Source: Mangrovihabitans endophyticus
GTDB lineage: Bacteria > Actinomycetota > Actinomycetes > Mycobacteriales > Micromonosporaceae
NCBI RefSeq assembly: GCF_014646155.1
Contig: NZ_BMMX01000037.1
Coordinates: forward strand, 1 to 54,159
Direction: 5' to 3'
Length of the DNA stretch: 54,159 bases
This document shows positions 1-8,409 of this stretch, piece after piece; position 1 is the stretch's first letter, and each line of letters opens with the position of its first letter. A program made the position numbers and the translations under genes. A model generated the notes under the pieces. It did no database searches. It was given only the letters and a program-made list of their open reading frames with translations, and was not told the origin of the DNA.

Positions 1-116
1 GGCTCGAACCCGGTGGGCCGTGCGGGGCTCGAACCCGGTGGGCCGTGCGGGGCTCGAACCCGGTGGGCCGTGCGGGGCTCGAACCCGGTGGGCCGTGCGG
101 GGCTCGAACCCGGTGG
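1..116. repeat. 25-bp tandem repeat, left copy (about 4.6 units)
   Basis: A 25-bp unit containing GGCTCGAACCCGGTG is repeated head to tail from the first base, with identical units at 1, 26, 51, 76 and a final partial one at 101. The same unit in the same orientation recurs at 22346-22490. On the minus strand each unit contains GGGTTCGAGCCC, which matches the tRNA T-arm consensus and can fold as a 4-bp stem with a 7-nt loop. No full tRNA surrounds it. The array is cut by the window edge, so its true length is unknown. Confidence 0.95.
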
Positions 117-146
117 AGCCGAGGTTACGGCATACGAACTCTTTGA

Positions 147-383
147 TCATGGCGCAGGGCTGTGACCTGGAGCTTCCTCTGGTGAGTGAGCGTCCTGCGA
201 TGCGGCCGCGCGGGCATGTTCGAGGTGCTGCTCCTGGCGCCAGCTGACGATCATGTCGGTGAGCAGCGAGACGAAGGCCTGTCGCTGCTCAGGGGTCATG
301 GCGGTGGTTTTCGGCGCGGTCAGGATGAGCTCGGGTACGGGCGGCCGGCCAGGGCTGTGTCGTTGCGGATCGGGTTCGGCCAC
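147..383 (-). CDS. Small hypothetical protein (78 aa)
   Basis: Unrecognised. The protein-like part starts at an internal Met29 (position 299), after which the composition is mixed and helical (residues such as TPEQRQAFVSLLTDMIVSW), followed by a charged Ala/His-rich tail; the first 28 residues are Pro-rich and may not be translated. The reading frame ends about 30 bp before the left tandem repeat. No partner gene, signal peptide or membrane segment is visible. It could be a remnant. The call rests only on amino-acid composition that looks coding. Confidence 0.4.
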   Translation of the reverse strand: MAEPDPQRHSPGRPPVPELILTAPKTTAMTPEQRQAFVSLLTDMIVSWRQEQHLEHARAAASQDAHSPEEAPGHSPAP

Positions 384-604
384 ATGTCGTTTATATGGCG
401 CTTGGGCCGGGTTGCGGAGCGTTTCGCGAGATCAGAAAGGTGGCACGTTGGTGCGGCAACCGACCTGGCAATGGCCGCAGGTACGGTGCGCCGCGCGTTC
501 GAACGCTTGTTGAGACCAATCTCTGGCCGGGCGGCGTCACGGACGAGACTCCTTTCCGATCCGCGGACGGGAGTGACGTTCCGGCGATCGGGTACAAGTC
601 GGCG

Positions 605-1462
605 ATGTTCGAGGGCTTCGTCGATGAGCGCGTTGCGGTTGGGGATGTTGAGCTGCGGGTGCGCCATGCGGGAGTGGGGCCGCCGGTCCTGCTCGTCCAT
701 GGCCATCCGCGCACTGGCGCGACCTGGCACCGTGTTGCTCCCCGGCTGGTGGAGGCCGGCTTCCGGGTTGTCTGCCCGGACATGCGCGGCTACGGCGCTT
801 CCAGCAAACCGGCTCTTGTGCCGGACCACTCGCAGCAGTCCAAGCGCGCCGTCGCGCAGGATTTCGTCGCCCTCATGGCTACCCTCGGCCATCCGGTCTT
901 CGCTGTCGCTGGGCACGACCGGGGCTGTTACGTGGCCCTGCGCTTGGCCCTGGATCATCCGCTGTCGGTGCGGCGCCTGGTCGTGATGGACGGTGTGCCG
1001 ATCAGCGAAGCCCTGGCCCGCTGCGACGCCGGTTTCGCTCGCGACTGGTTCCACTGGTTCTTCTTCGCCCAACCCGGTAAGCCCGAGGCGGCAATCGCCG
1101 CCGACCCCGACCTCTGGTATCGCGGCGACCCCGGCGCGATGGGCGCCGAGAACTTCGCCGAGTTTCACGCCGCCACCCGCGATCCGGACACCGTCCGCGC
1201 CATGCTCGAGGACTACCGCGCTGGTCTGGGCGTCGACCGAGACCATGAGGAAGCCGACCGGCAAGCCGGCCGCAGGATCGGCTGCCCGACCTTACTGTTG
1301 TGGTCGACCCGCGACGACCTCGAACGGCTCTACGGCGACCCGGTCGCGGTGTGGGAGCCGTGGGCGCCGATACTGTCCGGCACGGCGATCGACTCCGGCC
1401 ACCACATGGCCGAAGAGAATCCGGCCGCCGTGACCGATGCCCTGCGGACGTTCCTATCCTGA
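605..1462 (+). CDS. Alpha/beta hydrolase, haloacetate dehalogenase-like
   Basis: A 285-aa alpha/beta hydrolase. The oxyanion-hole motif HGHPRTGATWH, the following DMRGYGAS loop and the nucleophile elbow GHDRG (Asp as nucleophile rather than Ser) are characteristic of the fluoroacetate/haloacetate dehalogenase and epoxide hydrolase branch. The WFFFAQP stretch in the cap region favours the haloacetate dehalogenase side, and a C-terminal GHHMAEENP supplies the catalytic His. The ATG at 605 is chosen because homologous sequence begins there; the frame is open further upstream but does not look coding. The gene is monocistronic and convergent with the SDR gene. The substrate cannot be fixed from sequence. 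Confidence 0.85.
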   Translation: MFEGFVDERVAVGDVELRVRHAGVGPPVLLVHGHPRTGATWHRVAPRLVEAGFRVVCPDMRGYGASSKPALVPDHSQQSKRAVAQDFVALMATLGHPVFAVAGHDRGCYVALRLALDHPLSVRRLVVMDGVPISEALARCDAGFARDWFHWFFFAQPGKPEAAIAADPDLWYRGDPGAMGAENFAEFHAATRDPDTVRAMLEDYRAGLGVDRDHEEADRQAGRRIGCPTLLLWSTRDDLERLYGDPVAVWEPWAPILSGTAIDSGHHMAEENPAAVTDALRTFLS

Positions 1463-1512
1463 AGGGGAGGCTCCGGCACGACGGTCCGTGCAGCCCGCGG
1501 GCACGCGGACGA

Positions 1513-2313
1513 TCAGATGTGAGCGACCGACCCGGAATCGACTCGCCAGTTCGACCCGTTGACGAAACTGACCTGATCCGAGCACAGGAACACGATCACC
1601 GCAGCGACCTCGTCCGGTTCACCGCGCCGGCCCAGCGTCATGTGCGGCCGTTCCTCGGCCAGGAACGAATCCACCGCCTCGTCGAAGGACGTCCCCTTCT
1701 CGGATGCACGCTTGGTCATCATCGCGTCGGTCATCGGCGTGTGGACGAACGCCGGGGAGACACAGTTGACCAGCAGACCCTCGTGCGCGTACGTCTGCGA
1801 CAGCCCTTTGGCGAAGGCGAGCACCCCCGCCTTGGCCGCGCAGTACGGCAGTTCGTCATCGTAGGGCTGGACCGCGTCCTCGGACGCCAGGTAGACGATG
1901 CGCCCCCACCCGCCGCGCCGCAGCCCCGGCAACACGGCCCGAGTCACCCGCACCGGAGCCAGCAGGTCCGTGGTGAGAGTCTCCACCCAGCCGGCGTCGT
2001 CGATCTGGTCGAACGTGCCTTGCGCTCCGGTGACGCCGGCCGCGTGCACCAGAATGTCCAGGTCGCCGACCGTCTCCTGCACGCGGCGGCTGAGCTCTTG
2101 TGCGGCGGCGTCGGTGTTCAGGTCGGCGGCCACGGCGTACAGCCGGTCGGCCGGCGCGTCCAGGCGGGCGGCGGCCTGGTCGAGTTCTTGTTGGTCCCGG
2201 TCCGACAGCACGACCGTGACACCTTCGGCGAGCAGAGCCCTCGCGGTTTCCCACCCGATGCCGGAATCGCCACCGGTCACCAGGGCGGTGCGGCCGTGCA
2301 GTCCAAGTTCCAC
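1513..2313 (-). CDS. Short-chain dehydrogenase/reductase (SDR)
   Basis: A 266-aa classical SDR. The cofactor motif TGGDSGIG lies at residues 13-20, the structural AAG at about 91-93, and the catalytic pair is YxxxK (YCAAK) with an upstream Ser in the LASEDA segment. The C-terminal VNGSNWRVDSG matches the usual SDR end. An Asp in the SDRD segment after beta-2 suggests NAD(H) preference. The start is GTG at 2311-2313, only 9 nt after the predicted -10 of a SigB-type promoter, so the mRNA would be almost leaderless. It diverges from the luciferase-like gene across a 109-bp intergenic region with back-to-back promoters. The substrate is unknown. Confidence 0.9.
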   Translation of the reverse strand: MELGLHGRTALVTGGDSGIGWETARALLAEGVTVVLSDRDQQELDQAAARLDAPADRLYAVAADLNTDAAAQELSRRVQETVGDLDILVHAAGVTGAQGTFDQIDDAGWVETLTTDLLAPVRVTRAVLPGLRRGGWGRIVYLASEDAVQPYDDELPYCAAKAGVLAFAKGLSQTYAHEGLLVNCVSPAFVHTPMTDAMMTKRASEKGTSFDEAVDSFLAEERPHMTLGRRGEPDEVAAVIVFLCSDQVSFVNGSNWRVDSGSVAHI

Positions 2314-2322
2314 GCCAGCGAA

Positions 2323-2348
2323 CTGCCCCGGCAGAGAAGGTCAAAACC
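2323..2348 (-). promoter_or_regulatory. Predicted SigB/SigF-type promoter of the SDR gene
   Basis: On the minus strand GGTTTTG (2342-2348), exactly 13 nt, then GGGCAG (2323-2328). The GTG start at 2313 lies 9 nt downstream. Same architecture as the sites at 2350, 4198, 9030, 10267 and 21159. Confidence 0.6.
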
Positions 2349-2349
2349 C

Positions 2350-2375
2350 GGTTTGGCGGGAAGTCGTGCGGGAAG
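2350..2375 (+). promoter_or_regulatory. Predicted SigB/SigF-type promoter of the luciferase-like gene
   Basis: GGTTTGG (2350-2356), 13 nt, then GGGAAG (2370-2375), 47 nt before the GTG start at 2423. Its -35 element lies one base from the -35 of the divergent SDR promoter. Confidence 0.6.
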
Positions 2376-2422
2376 CCGATAACCGACGAGAGAAGCGCGA
2401 AATGTGAAGGGACGGCCCGGAC

Positions 2423-3400
2423 GTGGTCAGTTTCGGATATACGTTGATGACCGAACAGAGCGGCCCGAAAGATCTGGTGCGGTACGCCGTTGCGGCCGAG
2501 GAGATCGGCTTCGACTTCGAGGTTTCCAGTGATCACTTCTCGCCGTGGCTGACCGAGCAGGGCCACGCCCCGTACGCCTGGTCGGTGCTCGGCGCGGTCG
2601 CCCACGCCACCTCCCGGGTCGAGCTGGCCACCTACGTGACCTGCCCGATCCAGCGCTACCACCCAGCCGTGGTGGCGCAGAAGGCGGCGACCCTGCAGGA
2701 GCTGTCGGACGGCCGGTTCATTCTCGGGCTGGGCGCCGGCGAGAACCTCAACGAGCACATCACCGGCGAGGGCTGGCCGCCGGTCGCCCAGCGCCAGGAC
2801 ATGCTCGAGGAAGCCGTCACGATCATCCGCGAGTTGCACACCGGCGAACTGGTCACCTGGGAGGGCGACTACTTCCGGGTCGACTCGGCCCGGATCTGGG
2901 ACGCGCCCGACGGCGGCGTACCGATCGCGCTTGCCGTCTCCGGCGACAAGTCGATCGAACGGTTCGCACCCCTGGGCGACCACCTCATCGCCGTAGAACC
3001 GAACGGCGACCTGGTCTCGCAATGGGCCCAGGCCCGCCCGGGCGGGGCGGCCAAGTCGCGGGCCATCGGCCAGATCCCGATCTGCTGGGCACCCGACAAA
3101 CAGCAGGCCATCGACCTCGCCCACGAACAGTTCCGCTGGTTCGGCGGGGGCTGGGAGGTCAACGCCGACCTGCCCACCCCGGCCGGTTTCCAGGGCGCCA
3201 GCCAGTTCGTCCGCAAGGACGACATCGCCGGCTCCATCGCCTGCGGACCCGACCTCGACGAGCTCGCCGAAAGTGTCAAACCGTACTGGGAGGCCGGCTT
3301 CACCGACGTGGCGCTGGTCCAGGTCGGCGACGCGCTGCAACAGCGCTTCCTGGACGAGGCGGCCGGTCCGCTGCTGCAGCGGCTCCGCAAGATGGTCTGA
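2423..3400 (+). CDS. F420-dependent LLM-class oxidoreductase (G6PD-like family)
   Basis: A 325-aa luciferase-like TIM-barrel enzyme. The start VSFGYTLMTEQ, the SDHFSPW loop, the VTCPIQRYHPAVVAQ segment and the LSDGRFILGLGAGENLNEH motif are typical of the family around F420-dependent glucose-6-phosphate dehydrogenase (TIGR03557-type). Members use reduced or oxidised coenzyme F420 as hydride carrier; the real substrate of this group is mostly unknown. The start is GTG at 2423 after a GAAGGGACG Shine-Dalgarno-like stretch. It is transcribed alone from a predicted SigB-type promoter and is convergent with the HAD gene. Confidence 0.87.
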   Translation: MVSFGYTLMTEQSGPKDLVRYAVAAEEIGFDFEVSSDHFSPWLTEQGHAPYAWSVLGAVAHATSRVELATYVTCPIQRYHPAVVAQKAATLQELSDGRFILGLGAGENLNEHITGEGWPPVAQRQDMLEEAVTIIRELHTGELVTWEGDYFRVDSARIWDAPDGGVPIALAVSGDKSIERFAPLGDHLIAVEPNGDLVSQWAQARPGGAAKSRAIGQIPICWAPDKQQAIDLAHEQFRWFGGGWEVNADLPTPAGFQGASQFVRKDDIAGSIACGPDLDELAESVKPYWEAGFTDVALVQVGDALQQRFLDEAAGPLLQRLRKMV

Positions 3401-3493
3401 CCTCGACGGAGAAGGGCCGGGGCTACGGCTTCAGAGCGGCGACAGCCGAGTCGTCGAGGGTAGCCAGCAGTGCGGCGGGATCGTCGTAGACCG

Positions 3494-4090
3494 CTACCGC
3501 ACCGGCTTGATCAGTTCGGCGGCCGAGGTGCCGCCGCAGGCCAAGCCGATGCACGGGATGTCGAGCCGGGCCGCCGCCTTCACGTCCGACACGGAGTCAC
3601 CGACGAATACCGCCGAATGGGAGTCGATGTCGCTCTGGGCCAACGCCGCCTGCAAGATGTCGGGCGCGCGCTTGCTGTGCTCGGCGTCGGACGACGATGT
3701 CGCCTGGGCGATCACGTCGTCCGCGTCGATCACCCGCCGCAGCTGCTTGAGTTCCGGCTCCTTGGCCGAGGAAGCGAGCACGACCGCCAGCCCGCGTGCG
3801 GCGACCGCCCTGAGCAGGTCGGCTGCTCCCGGCAGAGGCCCCAGTCGCTCCCACCAGGCTGCGTAGAGGGTGTCGTGAGCGGCGGAGATCTGCTGGTCAA
3901 GCTCGCGGTCGCGGTGCTCGCCGAGCAGGTGATCGAGCAGATGGTCCGATCCCATGCCGACGGCCCGGTGGATGTCCGCCATCGTCACGTCGGCGTTCTG
4001 CTGACGAAACGCCTCCCACCAGGCAACGGTGTGCAGGTATGTGGTGTCGACCAAGGTGCCGTCGACGTCGAAGAGAACGCCTGATTGCAT
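3494..4090 (-). CDS. HAD-superfamily phosphatase, C-terminus frameshifted
   Basis: A phosphoglycolate-phosphatase-type HAD hydrolase. The motif DVDGTLVD (nucleophile Asp8, acid Asp10) is at the N-terminus, followed by a helical cap, motif II in the LASSAKEPE segment, and motif IV GDSVSDVKAA. The frame closes after 198 aa at 3494, but the next frame continues with family-like sequence (AGAVAVYDDPAALLATL) to a TAG at 3423-3425. One missing base near 3506, in a CCGGCC-type run, would restore a protein of about 221 aa. All catalytic motifs precede the break, so activity is possible. Either a sequencing indel or a recent mutation explains it. Substrate unknown. Confidence 0.83.
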   Translation of the reverse strand: MQSGVLFDVDGTLVDTTYLHTVAWWEAFRQQNADVTMADIHRAVGMGSDHLLDHLLGEHRDRELDQQISAAHDTLYAAWWERLGPLPGAADLLRAVAARGLAVVLASSAKEPELKQLRRVIDADDVIAQATSSSDAEHSKRAPDILQAALAQSDIDSHSAVFVGDSVSDVKAAARLDIPCIGLACGGTSAAELIKPVR

Positions 4091-4197
4091 TGCCGTCTCT
4101 TACCCGGAATGAGCGCCGTCAGCCGCCGAATTCGTTGACTTTCAGGCTTCGCCCGTCCGGCGCGCGGAGCTCCGCCGGCCTCGGCCATCACGTCTCG

Positions 4198-4223
4198 GGT
4201 TTGGTGTCCGGAGCACAGGGCAC
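4198..4223 (+). promoter_or_regulatory. Predicted SigB/SigF-type promoter of the FAD oxidoreductase gene
   Basis: GGTTTGG (4198-4204), 13 nt, then GGGCAC (4218-4223). The GTG start at 4234 is 10 nt downstream, the same near-leaderless layout as the SDR and FMN reductase genes. Confidence 0.55.
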
Positions 4224-4233
4224 GACTGGAGGC

Positions 4234-5388
4234 GTGAGCAGCGAGGACGCCGAGGCAAGCGCGGCGGTACAGCGGCAGTGGGATGTCATCGTGATCGGCA
4301 CGGGGTCGGGCGGCAAGGTCGCGGCTCAGGAGTTCGCGCGCCGGGGCCGGTCCGTTCTCGCCGTCGAGGCCCACCGGTTCGGCGGCGAGTGTCCGTACGT
4401 CGCCTGTGTTCCGGCCAAGTCGATGCTTGCCGCGGCCCGCGTCGGCCTGTCGTGGCCCGACGCGGTCCGGCAGCGTGACGACATCACGGACAACCGGGAC
4501 GATGCGGTTGGCCGTAAGTCGCTCGATCATTCCGGTGTCACAACGCTGCGCGGCCGGGCCACGCTTGCCGGGCCGAGCGAGGTCGAGGTCGCGGACGTGG
4601 TGCACACCGCGCCGGTGATCGTGGTCGCGACCGGGAGCACGCCCAAGATTCCGCCGCTGCCCGGCCTGGACGGACTCGATTACTGGACCAGTGACGTTGC
4701 CCTGAGTGTCCATGACCAGCCGGAGTCGCTGGTCATTCTCGGCGGCGGTGCCGTGGGGTGTGAGCTGGCGCAGGCGTTCGCCCTGCTCGGCACCACCGTG
4801 CATCTGGTCGAGATCGCCGACCATCTGCTGCCGGCCGAGGCGTCGTGGGCGGGCGAGGCCCTGGCAGCCCGGCTGAGAGAGGACGGCATCAAGATTTATC
4901 TCGGCCAAGAACCGGTGCGAGCCGGGAGGTCGGATGGCGGCTGCATGGTCGAGCTCGCCGACGGCACGGCCGTGCGCGCCGAGCGAGTCCTGGTCGCCGG
5001 CGGTCGTGAACCGTGCTTGGAGGGGCTCGGCCTTGATGACGTCACGGTCGACGCCCGCTGCCGGGTTGTGGGTCCGGACGGGACGCCGGTGGGCGGCCTG
5101 TATGCGGTCGGCGACGTCACCGGCGTGTCGACGTACACGCACTCGGCGAACTACCAGGCCAAGATCGCCGCCGCCGATGCCAGCGGCCAGGGCCGCGACG
5201 CGAACTACTCGGCCGTCCCTCGTGTCGTCTACACCGATCCGGCGGTATTCGCCGTGGGCGAATCCACCGCCGACGGCCCTCACACCCGTACGGCCCATAT
5301 CGCGCTCGACGACGTCGAGCGCGCCTTGATCTTGCGTCACGCCTGCCCACCCGGCAGGAACGCCCGGTACAAGGCGGCGTCGAGCTGA
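4234..5388 (+). CDS. FAD-dependent disulfide oxidoreductase (mercuric/dihydrolipoyl-like), frameshifted
   Basis: A class I pyridine-nucleotide disulfide oxidoreductase. It has an N-terminal FAD-binding GTGSGG, a redox-active pair in GGECPYVACVPAKS (CX4C), a central NAD(P) motif GGGAVGCELA, and the second FAD motif YAVGDVTG. The frame stops at 5388 with unrelated residues after about position 5324. The next frame continues through the dimerisation domain (from VELIIDTGRDVLVGATC to PTWSEAITAALD) and ends at 5564. Adding one C to the CC at 5324-5325 restores a full protein of about 443 aa. The C-terminal domain normally supplies the catalytic His-Glu; here the expected His position is not obvious. 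The start is GTG at 4234. The DJ-1 gene follows 12 bp after the restored stop, so the two are probably co-transcribed. Confidence 0.83.
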   Translation: MSSEDAEASAAVQRQWDVIVIGTGSGGKVAAQEFARRGRSVLAVEAHRFGGECPYVACVPAKSMLAAARVGLSWPDAVRQRDDITDNRDDAVGRKSLDHSGVTTLRGRATLAGPSEVEVADVVHTAPVIVVATGSTPKIPPLPGLDGLDYWTSDVALSVHDQPESLVILGGGAVGCELAQAFALLGTTVHLVEIADHLLPAEASWAGEALAARLREDGIKIYLGQEPVRAGRSDGGCMVELADGTAVRAERVLVAGGREPCLEGLGLDDVTVDARCRVVGPDGTPVGGLYAVGDVTGVSTYTHSANYQAKIAAADASGQGRDANYSAVPRVVYTDPAVFAVGESTADGPHTRTAHIALDDVERALILRHACPPGRNARYKAASS

Positions 5389-5576
5389 TCATCGACACCG
5401 GCCGGGACGTGCTGGTCGGCGCCACCTGCGTCGGCCCGGACGCCGACTCGTGGGGCGCCGAACTCGCCCTCGCCATCCGGGCCCAGGTGCCGCTGCCGGT
5501 TCTGCGCGATCACCTGCGCGCCTTCCCGACCTGGTCCGAAGCCATCACCGCCGCACTCGACTGAAAGGCAAGTGCC

Positions 5577-6134
5577 ATGTCCGACCCCCTGAGCGGCCGC
5601 ACAGTCGCATTCTTGATGAGCAACTCCGGCGTGGAACAGGCCGAACTGGTCAAGCCCCGCGACGGCGTCACCCACGCCGGCGCGACGGTCGTCTTACTGG
5701 CCCCTGAGAAGGGGACCATTCAGGCGTTCAACCACGACGTGGAGAAGGCCGACACCTTCCAGGCCGACAAAGCGGTCAAGGACACCGACCCGGACGCCTA
5801 CGACCTGCTCGTGCTGCCCGGCGGCACCACCAACCCGGACCAGCTGCGCCTCGACACCGACGCCGTTGATTTCGTCCGCCAGTTCGTCGCCACCGGCAAA
5901 CCGGTCGCCGCGATCTGCCACGGCCCATGGACCCTCGTCGAGGCCGGAGTCGTCGAGGGCAAAACGCTGACCAGCTGGCCGAGTCTGCGCACAGACATCA
6001 CCAACGCTGGCGGCGACTGGCGCGACGAAGAAGTGTTCGTCTGCCCGATGAACGGCTGGAGGTTGATCACCAGCCGCAAGCCCGACGACCTTCCCGCGTT
6101 TACGAAGGCAATCGTCGATACGCTCAGCAGCTGA
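5577..6134 (+). CDS. DJ-1/PfpI family protein (glyoxalase/deglycase-like)
   Basis: A 185-aa DJ-1/PfpI protein. The nucleophile elbow AICHGPW supplies the conserved Cys with its neighbouring His, and Glu in GVEQAEL is the usual partner acid. Relatives are stress proteins (PfpI, YraA/YfkM-like) with reported glyoxalase or deglycase activity. The C-terminal FTKAIVDTLSS is typical. The ATG at 5577 follows an AAAGGCAAG stretch, and the gene lies 12 bp behind the FAD oxidoreductase, so it should share the SigB-type promoter at 4198. Cytoplasmic. Confidence 0.88.
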   Translation: MSDPLSGRTVAFLMSNSGVEQAELVKPRDGVTHAGATVVLLAPEKGTIQAFNHDVEKADTFQADKAVKDTDPDAYDLLVLPGGTTNPDQLRLDTDAVDFVRQFVATGKPVAAICHGPWTLVEAGVVEGKTLTSWPSLRTDITNAGGDWRDEEVFVCPMNGWRLITSRKPDDLPAFTKAIVDTLSS

Positions 6135-6228
6135 TCACCCCGGCTCGTCGCCCCGAGCAGGGGTTCCAGGGGCGATACTCTGGCTGCTGGTATTGGCTGC
6201 CAGGAGCTGGGAGTGCGGAGGCGCGGGC

Positions 6229-8403
6229 ATGACGGCTGTGTCACCTCGTCCGAACCCGTTGATCCCCTTGCTGGACGGCGACCTGCGGGCGTTGTTCGGG
6301 CAGTCGACGGCGGTGTTCGCCTCCCTGAGCGGGTCGGCACATGTGGTGGAGGCGGCCAACCCCGCGTTCTTCGCCGCGATCGGCGGCCCCGAGCGGACCC
6401 GTACCGGAGAGGCCTTGGCCGAGTTGATGCCCGAGCTTGAGGAACAGGGCATCATCGGCCTACTCGACGATGTATTTCGTTCGGGGCGTCCGTACACCGC
6501 TCGCGACGCCCGAGTGGTGCTCGGGACAGGCCCGGCGGCCCGGGAGGCGTTCTTCGATTTCACGTACGAGCCGCGGCGTGACCCCACCGGGGCCGTGGCC
6601 GGAATCCGGGTAATCGGGGTCGAGACCACCCAGAGCAAGCACGCCCAGCTGCTGATGGCCGAACAACGGGCGCTGCTGGAACAGATCGTCCGCCAGGCCC
6701 CGCTGGCCGAGATCCTGGACGGCATGGCCCGCGCGATCGAAGCCCTCGCGCCCGACCAGGTGCTGGTCTCGGTGCTGCTGGCCGACCGCGACGGCACCCA
6801 CCTGCGACACGGGGCTGCGCCGAGCTTGCCCGCCTTCTACAACGAGGCGATCGACGGCATCGCGACCGGCGAAGGGATCGGCTCGTGCGGCACCGCCGCA
6901 CACCGGCGGCAGACCGTCACCGTGTCCGATATCGCGACCGACCCGCTCTGGGTCGACTTCCGCGAGCTGGCCGCCCGGGCCGGGCTGGCCGCGTGCTGGT
7001 CGACACCGCTGATCGGCCGGGACGGGGCCGTGCTGGACACGTTCGCGATGTATCACCGCACGCCGCGCAGCCCGCGAGACAACGACCTCGCGCTGGCCCG
7101 GGTCTTCGCCGACACCGCGGTGCTGGCCATCGAACGGCACCGTATCGAAGAGGCGAAGGCGGCCGCGGAAGCCGATCTGTCGTTCCTGTTGACGGCGAGT
7201 ACCGAGCTCGGCGCCGACCTCGATTATCTGCAGACCCTGCAGCGGCTGGCGACGGCGTGCAGTCCGGTGCTCGCGCCGCTGGCGATCGTCGACATCGTCG
7301 ACGGCCCGAAAATCCGACGCGTGGCAACCGCCGCACCCACAGCGCGGGAAGAAGACCTACTCGCCGGGCACCTTCCCGACTTCGACGGCCCCGACAGCCA
7401 CGTCAGCCACGTCAGCCACGTCCTGGCGTCGTCGGCCGTGGAGACCGGCGACCAGATTCCCGCCGACCGGGGTCCCTGGCGGCAACTCGGTGTCACCGCC
7501 TACCTGTGCGTGCCGCTGCTCGACCGCGGTCAGGCCTTCGGGGTGCTCACCCTGCTGACCACCGGGGACCGGCCGTTCGACCGGCACACGATAGCGCTCA
7601 CCGAGGACCTCGCCCGCCGCGCCGCCCTAGCCGTACACAACTCCCGCCAGTACACCGAACGCGCGGCTATGGCCCGCGACCTGCAAGCCGGCCTGCTGCC
7701 CCCGCAGCTGCCCCCGATCCCGAGGCTCGACGTCGCCGCGCACTACCGGCCAGCCGGTGAAGGGCTCGACGTCGGCGGCGACTTCTACGACCTGTTCCCC
7801 CTGGCCGACAACCAATGGGCGTTCATTCTCGGCGACGTCTGCGGCCGGGGCGCGCTCGCTGCTGCCACCACCGCCACGGTCCGGCACACCGCGCGAGCCG
7901 TCGCGCCGCTGCTCCCGAAACCCGACATGGTCGTCCGTGCCATCAACAGGGCACTTCTCGACCGGCCCAACGCCCAGCTGGCCGGCTTCGTGACCCTGGT
8001 CTACGGCCGGCTCCAGCCGACAACAGCCGGCATCGACATCGAACTCGTACGAGCGGGTCACACCCTGCCGCTGCTACTCGACCGGCAGCACACCGTGCGC
8101 CCCATCGACGCCGCCGGCGCGCTGCTGGGTGTCACCGGCACCACCCCGCCCACGACGCGTTCCCTGCGATTGAGGCCGGGCGAAAGCCTGGTCCTGTATA
8201 CCGATGGTCTGACCGAGGTCCGCAATCGCGACGGCGAGCAGTTCGGCGACCGTCGCCTGGTCGAGGTCCTCGAAGGGATGCGGCCTAGCCGGGGCGCGGC
8301 GGAGATTGTCGACCGGTTGACGGCGTCGGTCCGCGACTTCGCGCGAGGCAAACCCGCCGACGATGATCAGGCCCTCCTCGTTCTGACCGCCACCGCCGAC
8401 TAG
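6229..8403 (+). CDS. PAS-GAF-GAF-SpoIIE (PP2C) signalling phosphatase
   Basis: A 724-aa multidomain regulator. A PAS-like domain covers about residues 20-130, a first GAF domain about 145-305 (GIGSCGTAA signature), a second GAF about 325-475, and a SpoIIE-type PP2C phosphatase from about 500 to the end. Metal-binding Asp residues are visible in DVGGDFYD, GDVCGRG, DGLTEV and ADDDQALL. Such proteins dephosphorylate anti-anti-sigma factors in partner switching. With the SigB-like factor and the RsbW-like ATPase in the same window it may feed that pathway, although no STAS anti-anti-sigma gene is seen here. The ATG at 6229 follows GGAGGC with 6-nt spacing. A GTCAGCCAC unit is repeated at 7400-7420 (HVSHVSHV) between the GAF-2 core segments. 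Confidence 0.88.
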   Translation: MTAVSPRPNPLIPLLDGDLRALFGQSTAVFASLSGSAHVVEAANPAFFAAIGGPERTRTGEALAELMPELEEQGIIGLLDDVFRSGRPYTARDARVVLGTGPAAREAFFDFTYEPRRDPTGAVAGIRVIGVETTQSKHAQLLMAEQRALLEQIVRQAPLAEILDGMARAIEALAPDQVLVSVLLADRDGTHLRHGAAPSLPAFYNEAIDGIATGEGIGSCGTAAHRRQTVTVSDIATDPLWVDFRELAARAGLAACWSTPLIGRDGAVLDTFAMYHRTPRSPRDNDLALARVFADTAVLAIERHRIEEAKAAAEADLSFLLTASTELGADLDYLQTLQRLATACSPVLAPLAIVDIVDGPKIRRVATAAPTAREEDLLAGHLPDFDGPDSHVSHVSHVLASSAVETGDQIPADRGPWRQLGVTAYLCVPLLDRGQAFGVLTLLTTGDRPFDRHTIALTEDLARRAALAVHNSRQYTERAAMARDLQAGLLPPQLPPIPRLDVAAHYRPAGEGLDVGGDFYDLFPLADNQWAFILGDVCGRGALAAATTATVRHTARAVAPLLPKPDMVVRAINRALLDRPNAQLAGFVTLVYGRLQPTTAGIDIELVRAGHTLPLLLDRQHTVRPIDAAGALLGVTGTTPPTTRSLRLRPGESLVLYTDGLTEVRNRDGEQFGDRRLVEVLEGMRPSRGAAEIVDRLTASVRDFARGKPADDDQALLVLTATAD

Positions 8404-8409
8404 CTCGGT

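Noticed and set aside
20..247. Reading frames rich in GLEPGGPCGARTRWAVRG over the tandem repeats (also at 22271-22600)
   Set aside because: They are translations of the 25-bp repeat, which is open in all frames because 25 is not a multiple of three.
1856..3340. Long minus-strand frame opposite the SDR and F420 genes
   Set aside because: Antisense frame caused by high GC; the opposite strand holds well-supported family motifs. The same applies to 3985-5340 and 12672-14099 (minus) and to 42393-43556 and 30438-31016 (plus).
4091..4130. GGGTAA upstream of the HAD gene as a SigB-type -10
   Set aside because: There is no GTTT element at the required distance.
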